Shown here: positions 1-6,766 of the stretch, in pieces | Layout of the letters: each line of letters starts with the position of its first letter | Numbering within the stretch: position 1 is the first letter of the stretch | Assembly: GCA_011053085.1 (NCBI GenBank) | Contig: DSBE01000305.1 | Coordinates: 1 to 7,700 of the forward strand | DNA length: 7,700 nt | Direction: 5' to 3' | DNA from: Chloroflexota bacterium | GTDB lineage: Bacteria > Chloroflexota > Anaerolineae > Anaerolineales > Anaerolineaceae | Translations under genes and position numbers: made by a program | The notes under the pieces: model-generated | Told to the model about the DNA's origin: nothing | What the model saw: the letters and a program-made list of their open reading frames with translations, nothing else | The model's database searches: none

Positions 1-1
1 C

Positions 2-244
2 TCGTTGTTGCGCTCGATCCCGCACGTCGGCAGCGGCCAAAAAGAACGGCTGCAGCCCATTCGCGGCGTTGTTCCCGACCCCTATTCGAAGATCAAAGGC
101 TGCCCCTTCCACCCCCGCTGTAACCAAGCCATGCGTGGCTTATGCGATGTGAAGGTGCCTGGTCTGTCAACTGTCGGTAAGAGCCATACCGTGCGCTGCT
201 TCTTACATTCTGATGTCGTGGAGGAGGAAACCTATGACCTTTGA
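2..244 (+). CDS. oppD: Peptide-type ABC transporter ATP-binding protein, OppD/DppD-like (C-terminal fragment)
   Basis: This is the last 80 or so codons of a gene that begins before the window; the frame is open from base 2 to the TGA at 242-244. The visible part is the C-terminal oligopeptide/dipeptide (oligo_HPY) extension that follows the nucleotide-binding domain in OppD/DppD/OppF-type ATPases. It shows the run ending in RGVVPDP and the cysteine block CPFHPRC, then a third Cys 8 residues on and a fourth near the end (VRCF). In characterised DppD/OppD proteins such a four-cysteine block can hold an Fe-S cluster; here that is inference. The Walker motifs lie outside the window. The gene overlaps the next ATPase gene by 11 bp, the usual D-then-F order of a peptide importer operon. 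The true substrate (peptide, nickel, sugar oligomer) cannot be read from this fragment. Confidence 0.9.
   Translation, partial: SLLRSIPHVGSGQKERLQPIRGVVPDPYSKIKGCPFHPRCNQAMRGLCDVKVPGLSTVGKSHTVRCFLHSDVVEEETYDL
220..227 (+). promoter_or_regulatory. Strong Shine-Dalgarno that fixes the start of the OppF-like gene
   Basis: GGAGGAGG ends six bases before the ATG at 234. An in-frame ATG at 213 lies upstream of this site, so using it would place the ribosome binding site inside the coding region. The spacing decides for 234. The site sits within the last codons of the upstream ATPase gene, so the two are probably translationally coupled. Confidence 0.85.
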
Positions 245-1283
245 AATCCCATCCCATATTACCCGTGACGAATTGTTGTTGGAAGTGCGTAATCTGAAGA
301 AGCATTTCCCCATTCGCAAGGGTGTGATCCGCCGGTCGACCGGCTCGGTGAAGGCCGTTGATGGTGTCAACCTCTATGTAAAAAAAGGCGAAACCCTCGG
401 ATTGGTTGGTGAAAGCGGTTGTGGCAAAACCACCACCGGCCGCACCATCATCCGCCTGCTTGACCCGACAGATGGTGAAATCCACTTCAACGATCCAATA
501 CAGGGTTGGGTCAACCTCGCCCCGATGGAGCGCAAGGAATTGATCCCCATACGCCCGCATATGCAGATCATCTTCCAGGATCCCTTTTCTTCGTTGGATC
601 CGCGCATGACGGTCAAACGCATCGTTGCTGAGCCTTTATTGATTAACAAAATGGCCTCAGGCAGTGAACTGCAAGACCGTGTAGCAGAATTGTTGAAAAT
701 AGTGGGTATGCGCCCAGAGTATATGAGCCGCTACCCGCACGCTTTCTCTGGCGGCCAGCGTCAGCGTATCGGCATCGCCCGTGCACTGGCACTCAACCCC
801 AAATTGATCGTGTGCGATGAACCGGTTTCCGCGCTGGATGTGTCCATTCAGGCACAGGTGTTGAACCTGCTCGAAGACCTGCAGCAAGACCTTAACCTCA
901 CCTACATCTTTGTTGCCCATGACCTGAGCGTTGTGGAGCACATCTCAGACAGGGTGGCGGTCATGTACGTCGGCATGCTGGTCGAGCAAGCCCCCACTGA
1001 CAAACTGTATTACACACCAAAGCACCCCTATACCGAAGCGCTGATGGCAGCTGTGCCCAAGCCTGATCCACGCAAACGAGATCGCCCGATCAAGTTGCCC
1101 GGCGAGGTCGCCAACCCGGCCAACCCGCCGTCAGGCTGCTACTTCCATCCCCGCTGCCGCTACGCCAAAGAAATCTGTTCGGTGGAAAGACCACTTTTGC
1201 TTGAAGTGGAACCGGAGCATTTCGCCGCCTGCCATTTCGCCAAAGAGTTGAACCTGCGTGGTGTTGTGGCGCTGAATCAATAG
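234..1283 (+). CDS. oppF: Peptide-type ABC transporter ATP-binding protein, OppF/DppF-like
   Basis: This is a complete ATPase subunit of 349 residues, a typical length for the family. It would dimerise with the preceding OppD-like subunit on the cytoplasmic face of a peptide-class importer and power uptake. All motifs are intact: Walker A GESGCGKT (59-66), Q-loop Gln115 in FQDPF, signature SGGQRQ (172-177), Walker B ending DE (195-196), D-loop SALD (199-202) and switch His229 in VAHD. The C-terminal oligo_HPY region follows, with KHPYTEAL (263-270) and cysteines 302, 308, 315 and 333, spaced C-x5-C-x6-C-x17-C. In related DppD/OppD proteins such cysteines bind a 4Fe-4S cluster, which is inferred here. 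The start at 234 is preferred over 213 because GGAGGAGG lies six bases upstream of it. No permease or binding-protein gene follows, so those must lie upstream of the window. Substrate specificity is unresolved. Confidence 0.95.
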   Translation: MTFEIPSHITRDELLLEVRNLKKHFPIRKGVIRRSTGSVKAVDGVNLYVKKGETLGLVGESGCGKTTTGRTIIRLLDPTDGEIHFNDPIQGWVNLAPMERKELIPIRPHMQIIFQDPFSSLDPRMTVKRIVAEPLLINKMASGSELQDRVAELLKIVGMRPEYMSRYPHAFSGGQRQRIGIARALALNPKLIVCDEPVSALDVSIQAQVLNLLEDLQQDLNLTYIFVAHDLSVVEHISDRVAVMYVGMLVEQAPTDKLYYTPKHPYTEALMAAVPKPDPRKRDRPIKLPGEVANPANPPSGCYFHPRCRYAKEICSVERPLLLEVEPEHFAACHFAKELNLRGVVALNQ

Positions 1284-1291
1284 TAATTACG

Positions 1292-1330
1292 AACAGCACC
1301 ATCAACTTTTTGGTGGTGCTGTTGCTTTTT
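1292..1330 (+). terminator. Intrinsic terminator of the ABC transporter operon
   Basis: A 14-base stem (1292-1305 with 1310-1323, one G-T pair) begins with AACAGCACCA, closes on a four-base loop and is followed by GCTTTTT. It starts nine bases after the stop codon of the OppF-like gene and marks the end of that operon. Confidence 0.9.
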
Positions 1331-1363
1331 AACCACCGGTAATGCTGGCCCCAGATTGCTTCA

Positions 1364-1380
1364 TGCCTGTTTGTCAGGCA
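1364..1380 (+). promoter_or_regulatory. Inverted repeat over the -35 box, possible operator
   Basis: TGCCTG and CAGGCA form perfect six-base arms around TTTGT. The repeat covers most of the -35 hexamer TTGTCA (1371-1376), where a repressor would block polymerase. There is no U-tract after it, so it is not a terminator. It could also be chance; no regulator is encoded nearby. Confidence 0.35.
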
Positions 1381-1399
1381 AGTAGAAAGCGATTATAAT
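1371..1399 (+). promoter_or_regulatory. Sigma-70-type promoter for the 1447-2602 gene pair
   Basis: TTGTCA (1371-1376) and a perfect TATAAT (1394-1399) are separated by the optimal 17 bases. Transcription should begin near 1406 and give a leader of about 40 bases. The promoter lies just after the terminator of the preceding operon, so the two units are separate. Confidence 0.85.
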
Positions 1400-1446
1400 T
1401 ACCGACGTTCGGCTTCGGCTGAAAACACCGATAAGAAGAGGTAAAC

Positions 1447-1944
1447 ATGACAGAACCAAAGAAAAATGCAACCCCCGTTTACACCGGCATTCGTAAATAT
1501 GCCGACAATGAACAAGGTTTCGCCGTATGGCTGCCGAAGGAATGGCGCAAGATTGACCTGGTCGATGGACGCATCGGTTGGATCTTCACCCCTAACAAAG
1601 ACAACTTTGACACCTGCTTCATGTGTGAGAAAATCACACTGGATTACGCCACCACACCAGAGGACAAGGATATTTTGGCAGAAGGTTTTGAGGAAGGCAT
1701 CAAAAGCCTGCCTGATGTTGAAATTTTGGAGACGAAGTACCAAAGTGGCAAGAAATCCATCATGCTCGAAGCCAAATTCACCTTCACCGAAGATGGCCAG
1801 CGTCGGAAACGATGGATGAAAAGCCTCTATTGGGCAGAAGGCAACCTGGTGCTGATCGCTCAGGGCGAAAATGTTGAAGAATATGCCTATTGGGAATCGA
1901 TGCTATACAGCGCAATGACAACCTATGAGCTTGGCATCGCCTAA
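1447..1944 (+). CDS. Conserved uncharacterised protein, PsbP/Mog1/DcrB-like fold likely
   Basis: This 165-residue protein has no signal peptide or membrane segment and should be cytoplasmic. I do not recognise a named family member. The pattern resembles the small alpha/beta PsbP/Mog1/DcrB fold: an N-terminal strand pair ending GFAVWLPKEW (24-33), then a middle part with an acidic helix (71-88). The C-terminal strand LVLIAQG (134-140) is followed by a helix rich in Tyr and Trp, EEYAYWESMLYSAMTTYE (144-161). That ending is characteristic of PsbP/Mog1-like proteins, but the assignment rests on recall of the pattern only. Cys57 and Cys60 form an isolated CxxC. The start is supported by AAGAGG (1436-1441) five bases upstream and a strong promoter at 1371-1399. 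It overlaps the next gene by 20 bp, so the two are likely expressed together. Function unknown. Confidence 0.85.
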   Translation: MTEPKKNATPVYTGIRKYADNEQGFAVWLPKEWRKIDLVDGRIGWIFTPNKDNFDTCFMCEKITLDYATTPEDKDILAEGFEEGIKSLPDVEILETKYQSGKKSIMLEAKFTFTEDGQRRKRWMKSLYWAEGNLVLIAQGENVEEYAYWESMLYSAMTTYELGIA

Positions 1945-2602
1945 CCCTGCCTACGTATATAGTACAGAAGAATTGGGGCAGGCGGATGAACCCGAACTTG
2001 CCCCAATGATTTGTGTTGCCTGTGGCAAAGAAATTGAGTGGGGAGATGAACCCTACCCGGTCCGCTGTTATGCTTGCCATGAACCCATCGACCTGCCCAG
2101 TCAGATGGCTTTCAGCCGCGGAAGCGATGCGTTTGCGGTAGGACAGGAATTATTATTCGTCATCTCTCCCAAAAAACGCCGCAGCAGCATCACCACACCA
2201 GAAGAAATGGAAGGCTTGCATTATTACATGCAGGCATATTCCTCCCTGCAACTGGCATTACAGGGTAAAGTGGCTGACCAGCAATTCCAGCAAGCAGCCC
2301 AGATGATGGCCGCCATGGCCAATGTTTTCTTGCAGCATGGCAGCGTTTCTCCTTTGGAGTCCGCCTACTGGGGCTCACTGCTAAAAGAATCCAACACCCA
2401 CAAAGAGTGGATAGAAGTGGGTGAAAAAATATCTGCCGTAAAACCTGGAGCCTTCTCCTGGCTGAAACGATTACGCTGGCGGCTACGAAAACATCAACTC
2501 AAAAAAGCGCTCATAGATCTGGATCAGAAAATCACCAAATTGGAGCGCTACATGAAATTTGCCGAACAATCCAGTTTTCGGCGAAAAAAGAAATTATTCT
2601 AA
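1925..2602 (+). CDS. Uncharacterised zinc-ribbon protein with basic helical C-terminus
   Basis: This 225-residue protein of no recognised family has two CxxC knuckles, CVAC (30-33) and CYAC (48-51), 14 residues apart. This is the classic layout of a zinc ribbon. A Gln- and Met-rich helical middle follows (about 95-137, including KVADQQFQQAAQMMAAMA). The C-terminal part from about 180 is strongly basic and probably coiled-coil (KRLRWRLRKHQLKKA, then ITKLERYMKF), ending in RRKKK. The basic tail could contact nucleic acid or acidic membrane lipids; this is inference. No membrane segment is evident. The ATG at 1925 lies within the last codons of the preceding gene and has no clear Shine-Dalgarno, which points to translational coupling. 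The only alternative ATG before the ribbon (2006) lacks a ribosome binding site too. The partner is the PsbP/Mog1-like protein upstream, and the gene ends 16 bp from a convergent one. Confidence 0.85.
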   Translation: MSLASPNPAYVYSTEELGQADEPELAPMICVACGKEIEWGDEPYPVRCYACHEPIDLPSQMAFSRGSDAFAVGQELLFVISPKKRRSSITTPEEMEGLHYYMQAYSSLQLALQGKVADQQFQQAAQMMAAMANVFLQHGSVSPLESAYWGSLLKESNTHKEWIEVGEKISAVKPGAFSWLKRLRWRLRKHQLKKALIDLDQKITKLERYMKFAEQSSFRRKKKLF

Positions 2603-2618
2603 CAGGGTACCCTTCGGA

Positions 2619-3002
2619 TCAAACCACATTGATAACAATAAATCCTATCAGCAAAATGGCCGTCTGAATACCGACAACCCGCAAAATCCTCTGTGCCAGA
2701 ATATCTTTTTCAAAACCGATGCGGAAATAATACTCAAAGTAAACCACCAGCATCACGGTAGCAAGGCCGCCCGCAATGATTACCCCACGGTCCACCAAAC
2801 CTTTCAGTTCACCGGCCCGAAAACGGGCTTCGGTTTTTTCGCCAGAAGGTGCATTTTCAATTTGCTGCGCCTGCACCGCGGTCATAATATCCAGTACTGA
2901 CTCACGTACCATTAAGACATTGGTGAGTAATAACAAAGAACAAATCAACCAGGCTGACAGGTATAAAACATTCTTTCCAAATTTATACTTCATTTTCGCC
3001 AT
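2619..3002 (-). CDS. Small membrane protein with three predicted membrane segments
   Basis: This is a 127-residue protein that I do not recognise. Hydrophobic stretches at about 12-32, 72-92 and 106-126 suggest three transmembrane helices. Between the first two is a polar loop of roughly 40 residues (QAQQIENAPSGEKTEARF region). The basic N-terminus (KMKYKFGK) would stay inside by the positive-inside rule, placing the loop outside. The start is well supported: GGAGG (complement of 3010-3014) lies seven bases before the ATG, which is better than the second Met three codons in. It has its own candidate promoter at 3049-3057. It lies downstream of the NurA-HerA operon on the same strand and could also receive readthrough, since no terminator is visible between them. 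It converges on the zinc-ribbon gene. Function unknown. Confidence 0.85.
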   Translation of the reverse strand: MAKMKYKFGKNVLYLSAWLICSLLLLTNVLMVRESVLDIMTAVQAQQIENAPSGEKTEARFRAGELKGLVDRGVIIAGGLATVMLVVYFEYYFRIGFEKDILAQRILRVVGIQTAILLIGFIVINVV

Positions 3003-3048
3003 AATTCTTCCTCCAATAACACTTTTTTCTTCTCATCCACTGCTTTTA

Positions 3049-3057
3049 AGTATAGCA
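3049..3057 (-). promoter_or_regulatory. Extended -10 promoter of the membrane-protein gene
   Basis: Read on the minus strand this is TGCTATACT, an extended -10 element (TGn plus TATACT). No good -35 hexamer is found 16-18 bases further up, as expected for this promoter class. Transcription would start near 3042 and leave a leader of about 40 bases. The same nine bases occur in front of the NurA gene. Confidence 0.6.
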
Positions 3058-3072
3058 CAGACAGATATACGC

Positions 3073-3091
3073 CAGTTCATTCGCCGAACTG
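3073..3091. repeat. Short inverted repeat upstream of the membrane-protein promoter
   Basis: CAGTTC and GAACTG are perfect six-base arms around a seven-base centre. The repeat lies about 16 bases upstream of the extended -10 box, in the -35 region, where an activator or repressor could bind. The A-run beside it is on the wrong side for a terminator on either strand. Confidence 0.3.
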
Positions 3092-3128
3092 AAAAAATGA
3101 GAGTGATAATCAAGTTCTTAGTATCGTT

Positions 3129-4823
3129 TCAGAAACCTAAAACCGCTTTCAGATCAGCTTCATTTGCATCATCGGCAGCCGAAGCTTTTCCTTTGTTTTT
3201 CAACAGCGTCCGCCAGAATTCATCATCATAGCGGCGGGAGCGCACCGGCAGCGGCATGGGCACCCCCCACCCCAGCAGCAGTACCTCTTCCTTTTCCTGC
3301 AGATGCGCAAGCATCCCGCGCAAATTGTCTTTGTTCGAAAGGCCCGATAGCACCGCAGAAATATCCGCGTCATCACCCAGCCAGCCTGAGATACGCGTTC
3401 CCAGCTGCGACATGACCTCGTCGTAGATCTGTGATGGCCGCTGGTCGACAACCAGCAAGGTCACAAAGTATTTGCGCATTTCGCGTGCAATGGTGCTGAA
3501 AATGGTTTGTGATGCCATCTCACGCGTCATCAATTTGTGGGCTTCTTCCACCGTGATCACCAGCGAGCGCGGTTTGGGCTTGTCATGATGTGAATTGTAA
3601 TCATTGGTCTGCTTCACCCATGCTTCACGAATACGACGGGTAAGAATATTGGCAACCAGCAGATAGTCCAGGTCACTCTCATAATTTCCAAAAGAAAGCA
3701 CGACATGACGGCCGTTTTGCAGATAATCGATGATGGTCTTCAGCGAATCCTGTGCCTTTTGGCGGTCTGCGATAATATAATCTTTGTTGAAGATTTTTCG
3801 CAGCCGTGTGTGCAGCGCTTTGGCAGCCTCCGGGTGGATGCCGGCATCTCGCGCCCAACCTTCCACACTGTCCGGCGCAAATTCCGTCTTCTCCCCTTCT
3901 TCATCAATGGTGATTCGCTTGCCTGGTTCCAGTCCTTCGAAGAAAGTGAACCATTGGGTGCCTTTGCTGGAAAACAAGGCATTCAAGGTCGCGTCAGTGG
4001 TTTCGCGCAGGTTTAATTCTTTGGAGAGCAGCAAAATATCTTCCGGTTCGATATCAGATTCTGCGATCATTAACGAAGATAAGGCATTACCGCTGACCAT
4101 CGGACTGGCACCCAGCCCGAAAGCCTGCAGCTTTCCCTTGAATTTACTGGTCAGGCCGGTGATGCGCCCACCAGTATCCGGGTCGTTGCGATCAAAGGCA
4201 TATTCATTGTGCATATCAAAGATAAACACCGAAGCTTGATTCTCGTGGATCAAACCTGCCAGGATCATGCGAGTTAGAAACGACTTCCCCGTGCCGGTTG
4301 CCCCAAAAATGCCAGAGGATCGCTTTACGAATTTTTCCAGATCGATACAAACCGGCAGATCCTGTTCTCTCGTTGTCCCGACGACGAAGTTTCCTTTTTT
4401 CTCCACCGAACCGAAAATGGCTTCGATATCGCCTTGATGCGCCATCCGTACGATGGAATGATGTTCTGGGATGGTTTTTACGGGGATGGGATGCGATATC
4501 TCGTCTCCTGTGGATAGTTGGTCATCCGGCGCAGTTTCTTGCATTAAAACGGGCATTATTTCAATGTTGGTGTACAAGGTTTGTCCAAGCAGCATTTGCG
4601 CCAGTCGCGGGTCAATACGCTGCTCAAATTGTTCATCAGCAAATCTTGGATCAGTCGAACCAAGCTGGAGATCAGTGACCAGGCTGTAAAACAAATACGG
4701 CGTGCCGTCAATGACCACAAAACTACCTTCCTGCACGGTATCCGGTTTACAGGTTAATCGCACCCGCAAATTGCTGCGCAGGGTGCCACCGACAACATAG
4801 CCAATACGTTCTTTCATGTTCAT
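3129..4823 (-). CDS. herA: HerA-type hexameric DNA-translocating ATPase (HAS-barrel plus DUF87/FtsK-like domain)
   Basis: HerA ATPases form hexamers that move along double-stranded DNA and feed it to the NurA nuclease during end resection. This 564-residue protein has an N-terminal HAS-barrel (about 5-100) and a RecA-like core. Walker A is GATGTGKS (174-181), followed by FIFDMHNEY (200-208), the Asp-His-Glu-Tyr motif of the family. Walker B ends in two glutamates, VITVEEAH (422-429). Next come REMRKYFVTLLVVDQRPSQI (447-466), holding candidate arginine-finger and sensor residues, and GTRISGW (475-481). After residue 540 there is a small-residue and acidic linker (GKASAADDANEAD) and a hydrophobic end, LKAVLGF. 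The start at 4823 has GGAGG seven bases upstream. ATGA overlaps the stop of the upstream gene, and NurA is two genes upstream. Paralogous defence-type HerA proteins exist, but the NurA partner favours a repair role. Confidence 0.95.
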   Translation of the reverse strand: MNMKERIGYVVGGTLRSNLRVRLTCKPDTVQEGSFVVIDGTPYLFYSLVTDLQLGSTDPRFADEQFEQRIDPRLAQMLLGQTLYTNIEIMPVLMQETAPDDQLSTGDEISHPIPVKTIPEHHSIVRMAHQGDIEAIFGSVEKKGNFVVGTTREQDLPVCIDLEKFVKRSSGIFGATGTGKSFLTRMILAGLIHENQASVFIFDMHNEYAFDRNDPDTGGRITGLTSKFKGKLQAFGLGASPMVSGNALSSLMIAESDIEPEDILLLSKELNLRETTDATLNALFSSKGTQWFTFFEGLEPGKRITIDEEGEKTEFAPDSVEGWARDAGIHPEAAKALHTRLRKIFNKDYIIADRQKAQDSLKTIIDYLQNGRHVVLSFGNYESDLDYLLVANILTRRIREAWVKQTNDYNSHHDKPKPRSLVITVEEAHKLMTREMASQTIFSTIAREMRKYFVTLLVVDQRPSQIYDEVMSQLGTRISGWLGDDADISAVLSGLSNKDNLRGMLAHLQEKEEVLLLGWGVPMPLPVRSRRYDDEFWRTLLKNKGKASAADDANEADLKAVLGF

Positions 4824-5425
4824 TCCCTTCCCTCCGGCAACAGATTGGCATCACCCAACGCGCTCATAAGTGCCATCAAACGCGGATAATCATCACGCAG
4901 CAGCACGATCAACTCCTGTACCGCCTGTTGAAGCCAGTCCGGGCTATTGACCTCCCCCAGGTCATGCAGGTGTGCCGCCAGCAATTCACCAGTCGGTAGA
5001 TCTTCGTTACGCAACAGATGACGGAAATACCCAAATGATGCTGAGGCGGTCGTGAAAGCCCGTTTTTCTTCGGCAGAGCAGACGTGAATCTCGTCCAGGC
5101 TCAACGGTGGTCGCGGCGGTAACAAATGCATGATTGTTCCTTCTGACAGATATCCGATAAATAACACACTGATTTCCACCGGGACATTACGATTGCGGCG
5201 GTTGTCTTCTAAGATCAAGGGATCCAGGCCTTCAGCGCTCAATAATTGCCTTACCAGGCCATCATCCGCTACCTGAATGTCATACACGATCCCAAAAATA
5301 TGATAGCCTTCTGCCGCCATTATGCGCACCATGGCGCCAAAGTATGGCTCGGTCACCCGCTCAAACCAGGTTCCCACCACACAACTGGTGATATCTGCCC
5401 TTAAAATTCTACCCATTTCGTGCAT
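4820..5425 (-). CDS. HAS-barrel-like protein encoded between NurA and HerA
   Basis: This 201-residue soluble protein lies between the NurA and HerA genes. Its first 110 residues resemble the HAS-barrel at the front of HerA: an opening GRILRADITSCVVGT (5-19), a central PYFGAMVRI (27-35), and YHIFGIVYDIQVADD (41-55), comparable to the YLFYSLVTDLQL segment of the HerA barrel. A proline-rich LLPPRPPLSLDEI (101-113) leads to a helical C-terminal half (about 140-190). No Walker motif or nuclease motif is visible, so it is not an enzyme I can name. The start at 5425 has AGAAGGA six bases upstream. Spacing is 18 bases from NurA and a 4-base ATGA overlap with HerA, implying matched expression. It may act as an adaptor or barrel cap for the HerA hexamer. 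The HAS-barrel call is from pattern recognition and moderate in certainty. Confidence 0.8.
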   Translation of the reverse strand: MHEMGRILRADITSCVVGTWFERVTEPYFGAMVRIMAAEGYHIFGIVYDIQVADDGLVRQLLSAEGLDPLILEDNRRNRNVPVEISVLFIGYLSEGTIMHLLPPRPPLSLDEIHVCSAEEKRAFTTASASFGYFRHLLRNEDLPTGELLAAHLHDLGEVNSPDWLQQAVQELIVLLRDDYPRLMALMSALGDANLLPEGRE

Positions 5426-5443
5426 AGTTATTCCTTCTGTGTT

Positions 5444-6670
5444 CTATGTACTGCTGATCAATTTATTCAATGCTTTTTGAGAGGCCATTTCAGTCGCAAC
5501 CCCCTTGGACATTAATTCAGTGGTGATCAACCGGCTCACTTCGTCTTTTTCCACATGTTTGACAATGGCAATCTCGTGCGCCCGGTGAAGCAAATAAGGG
5601 TAGGGATGGGTGCCCAAGGCACGGCATTGCTGCAATAAAATTTTGTGGAGCAATGCCACCAAGCCATCGTTATCCGCTAACCAACCCGGCAATTCCACCC
5701 TGGCAAACACATTCATCGGTGTACCATCTCGTTGATAGTAGCCCACATTGATATAAAAAAAGAATAACCGCAAGGCTGGATCAAACCCCTTAAAATCATC
5801 CGCACCGCTGGACGCCAGTTGAAACACCGCCGTACGCTGACCGGGTTTCAATCGATCGGAAAAAACGCCGATATCCGTCACCTGCGGGAACATGCGCGGG
5901 GGTTCCTGGTGGTCCTCGGTTAAAACATCTTCCGCGGTTTCCATCAGTTCCAACGACCTGACCAGTAGCGCTGAACGTGGTTTGTCGATATAACCGGCGA
6001 TGCTGCCCTGCCTTTGTTGGATCTTCTCCAATGAACGGAAATAACGCTCATATTCTGACCTATAGCGGCGCTCATTGCGTGGTTCGCCGAACAATTCCAA
6101 AGGGCCATCCACGAACAGCATCGCCGGCAGCATCTCGCCATGATGGGATTCGGCATAATCCAGCCGTACCTGTTTCAAACGCTCCCCCAGCATCACCCGT
6201 TCGTCAACATCGCGCAAAAACGAAACCAGGTCTTCAGAGATAGCTTCGTAAGCCGCCCCCCCCAGGCCAGGATACAGCAGACGGCTGGCGCGAGTCACAG
6301 TCGGTGTAGTGTTATCACCCTGGATCATGTGAATGACACCGACATTCACCAACCCAAACTCAATCACATCATGCCGGTCAGGAAAAATCTGTGAACCATC
6401 GCCTGCCAGCAAATGCATCCTCGGGACTTCTACATCCGGTTCTTCGTGAATGGTGGTTAAGGCTTCCCTGAACGGCAGTGCGCAGCGAATCGATTTGCGA
6501 TGCTCGCGAGCCACATTGACCGTCTGGTTGATGCGAGAAGCCTGGTCAGCATACTGCACAAGCAGTTCGCGCACCTGCAGGAGTTGGTCTTGCGTTTCAC
6601 TCATAGCATCACGCAAAACCTCACCCATCTCCTTCACCTGCGATCGCACCTCAAGATAATTGATTGGCAT
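5444..6670 (-). CDS. nurA: NurA-domain nuclease
   Basis: NurA is a dimeric Mn-dependent 5'-to-3' exonuclease and ssDNA endonuclease that sits under the HerA hexamer and degrades the translocated DNA. This protein has 408 residues. Residues 8-60 are charged and heptad-like, probably a coiled coil. The NurA domain then shows the metal-binding block LLAGDGSQIFPDRH (87-100, Asp91), a second acidic block LFVDGPLELF (185-194, Asp188), and GYIDKPRSALLVRSLE (226-241). The C-terminal block HPYPYLLHRAHEIAIV (355-370) resembles the Tyr/His element of the known active site. The match of these residues to the catalytic set is inferred from family pattern. The start at 6670 has AGAAGGA upstream with seven bases of spacing and a promoter at 6700-6708. 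It is the first gene of a three-gene operon with the HAS-like and HerA genes. Confidence 0.92.
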   Translation of the reverse strand: MPINYLEVRSQVKEMGEVLRDAMSETQDQLLQVRELLVQYADQASRINQTVNVAREHRKSIRCALPFREALTTIHEEPDVEVPRMHLLAGDGSQIFPDRHDVIEFGLVNVGVIHMIQGDNTTPTVTRASRLLYPGLGGAAYEAISEDLVSFLRDVDERVMLGERLKQVRLDYAESHHGEMLPAMLFVDGPLELFGEPRNERRYRSEYERYFRSLEKIQQRQGSIAGYIDKPRSALLVRSLELMETAEDVLTEDHQEPPRMFPQVTDIGVFSDRLKPGQRTAVFQLASSGADDFKGFDPALRLFFFYINVGYYQRDGTPMNVFARVELPGWLADNDGLVALLHKILLQQCRALGTHPYPYLLHRAHEIAIVKHVEKDEVSRLITTELMSKGVATEMASQKALNKLISST

Positions 6671-6699
6671 AACCTGTTCCTTCTGGTTTCAACTGCTTC

Positions 6700-6708
6700 A
6701 GTATAGCA
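6700..6708 (-). promoter_or_regulatory. Extended -10 promoter of the NurA-HerA operon
   Basis: On the minus strand this reads TGCTATACT, an extended -10 element with no recognisable -35 hexamer at the usual distance. Transcription would start near 6693, giving a leader of only about 23 bases before the NurA start. It matches the element at 3049-3057 base for base. Confidence 0.6.
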
Positions 6709-6722
6709 TAAATGTTCTACTA

Positions 6723-6736
6723 CGGCATGGCTGCCG
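6723..6736. repeat. Small inverted repeat between divergent promoters
   Basis: CGGCA and TGCCG flank a four-base centre. The repeat lies in the -35 region of the NurA promoter and about 30 bases upstream of the putative lipoprotein -10 box. It could be a shared operator or simply chance in a GC-rich patch. Confidence 0.25.
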
Positions 6737-6766
6737 GCCTATCTGGTTAAGTATTTTTCTCCCGAC

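Noticed and set aside
213..233. Upstream in-frame ATG that would add seven residues to the OppF-like ATPase
   Set aside because: The GGAGGAGG ribosome binding site lies inside this stretch and is correctly spaced only for the ATG at 234.
1406..1446. Riboswitch or RNA element in the leader before the PsbP/Mog1-like gene
   Set aside because: The leader is only about 40 bases and shows just a short TTCGGC direct repeat, too little for a structured sensor.
3073..3096. Hairpin next to an A/T run as a terminator for the NurA-HerA operon
   Set aside because: On the minus strand the T-run comes before the stem, not after it, and on the plus strand the stem is followed by A residues.
3784..4239. Open frame of 151 codons on the plus strand inside the HerA gene
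   Set aside because: It is antisense to the ATPase core with its clear Walker A and family motifs; the peptide is Ser/Pro-rich and low in recognisable structure.
3129..6670. NurA-HerA operon as a phage-defence island
   Set aside because: HerA-type ATPases occur in defence systems, but here there are no mobile genes, base composition is like the surroundings, and the nuclease partner is NurA, which fits core DNA repair better.
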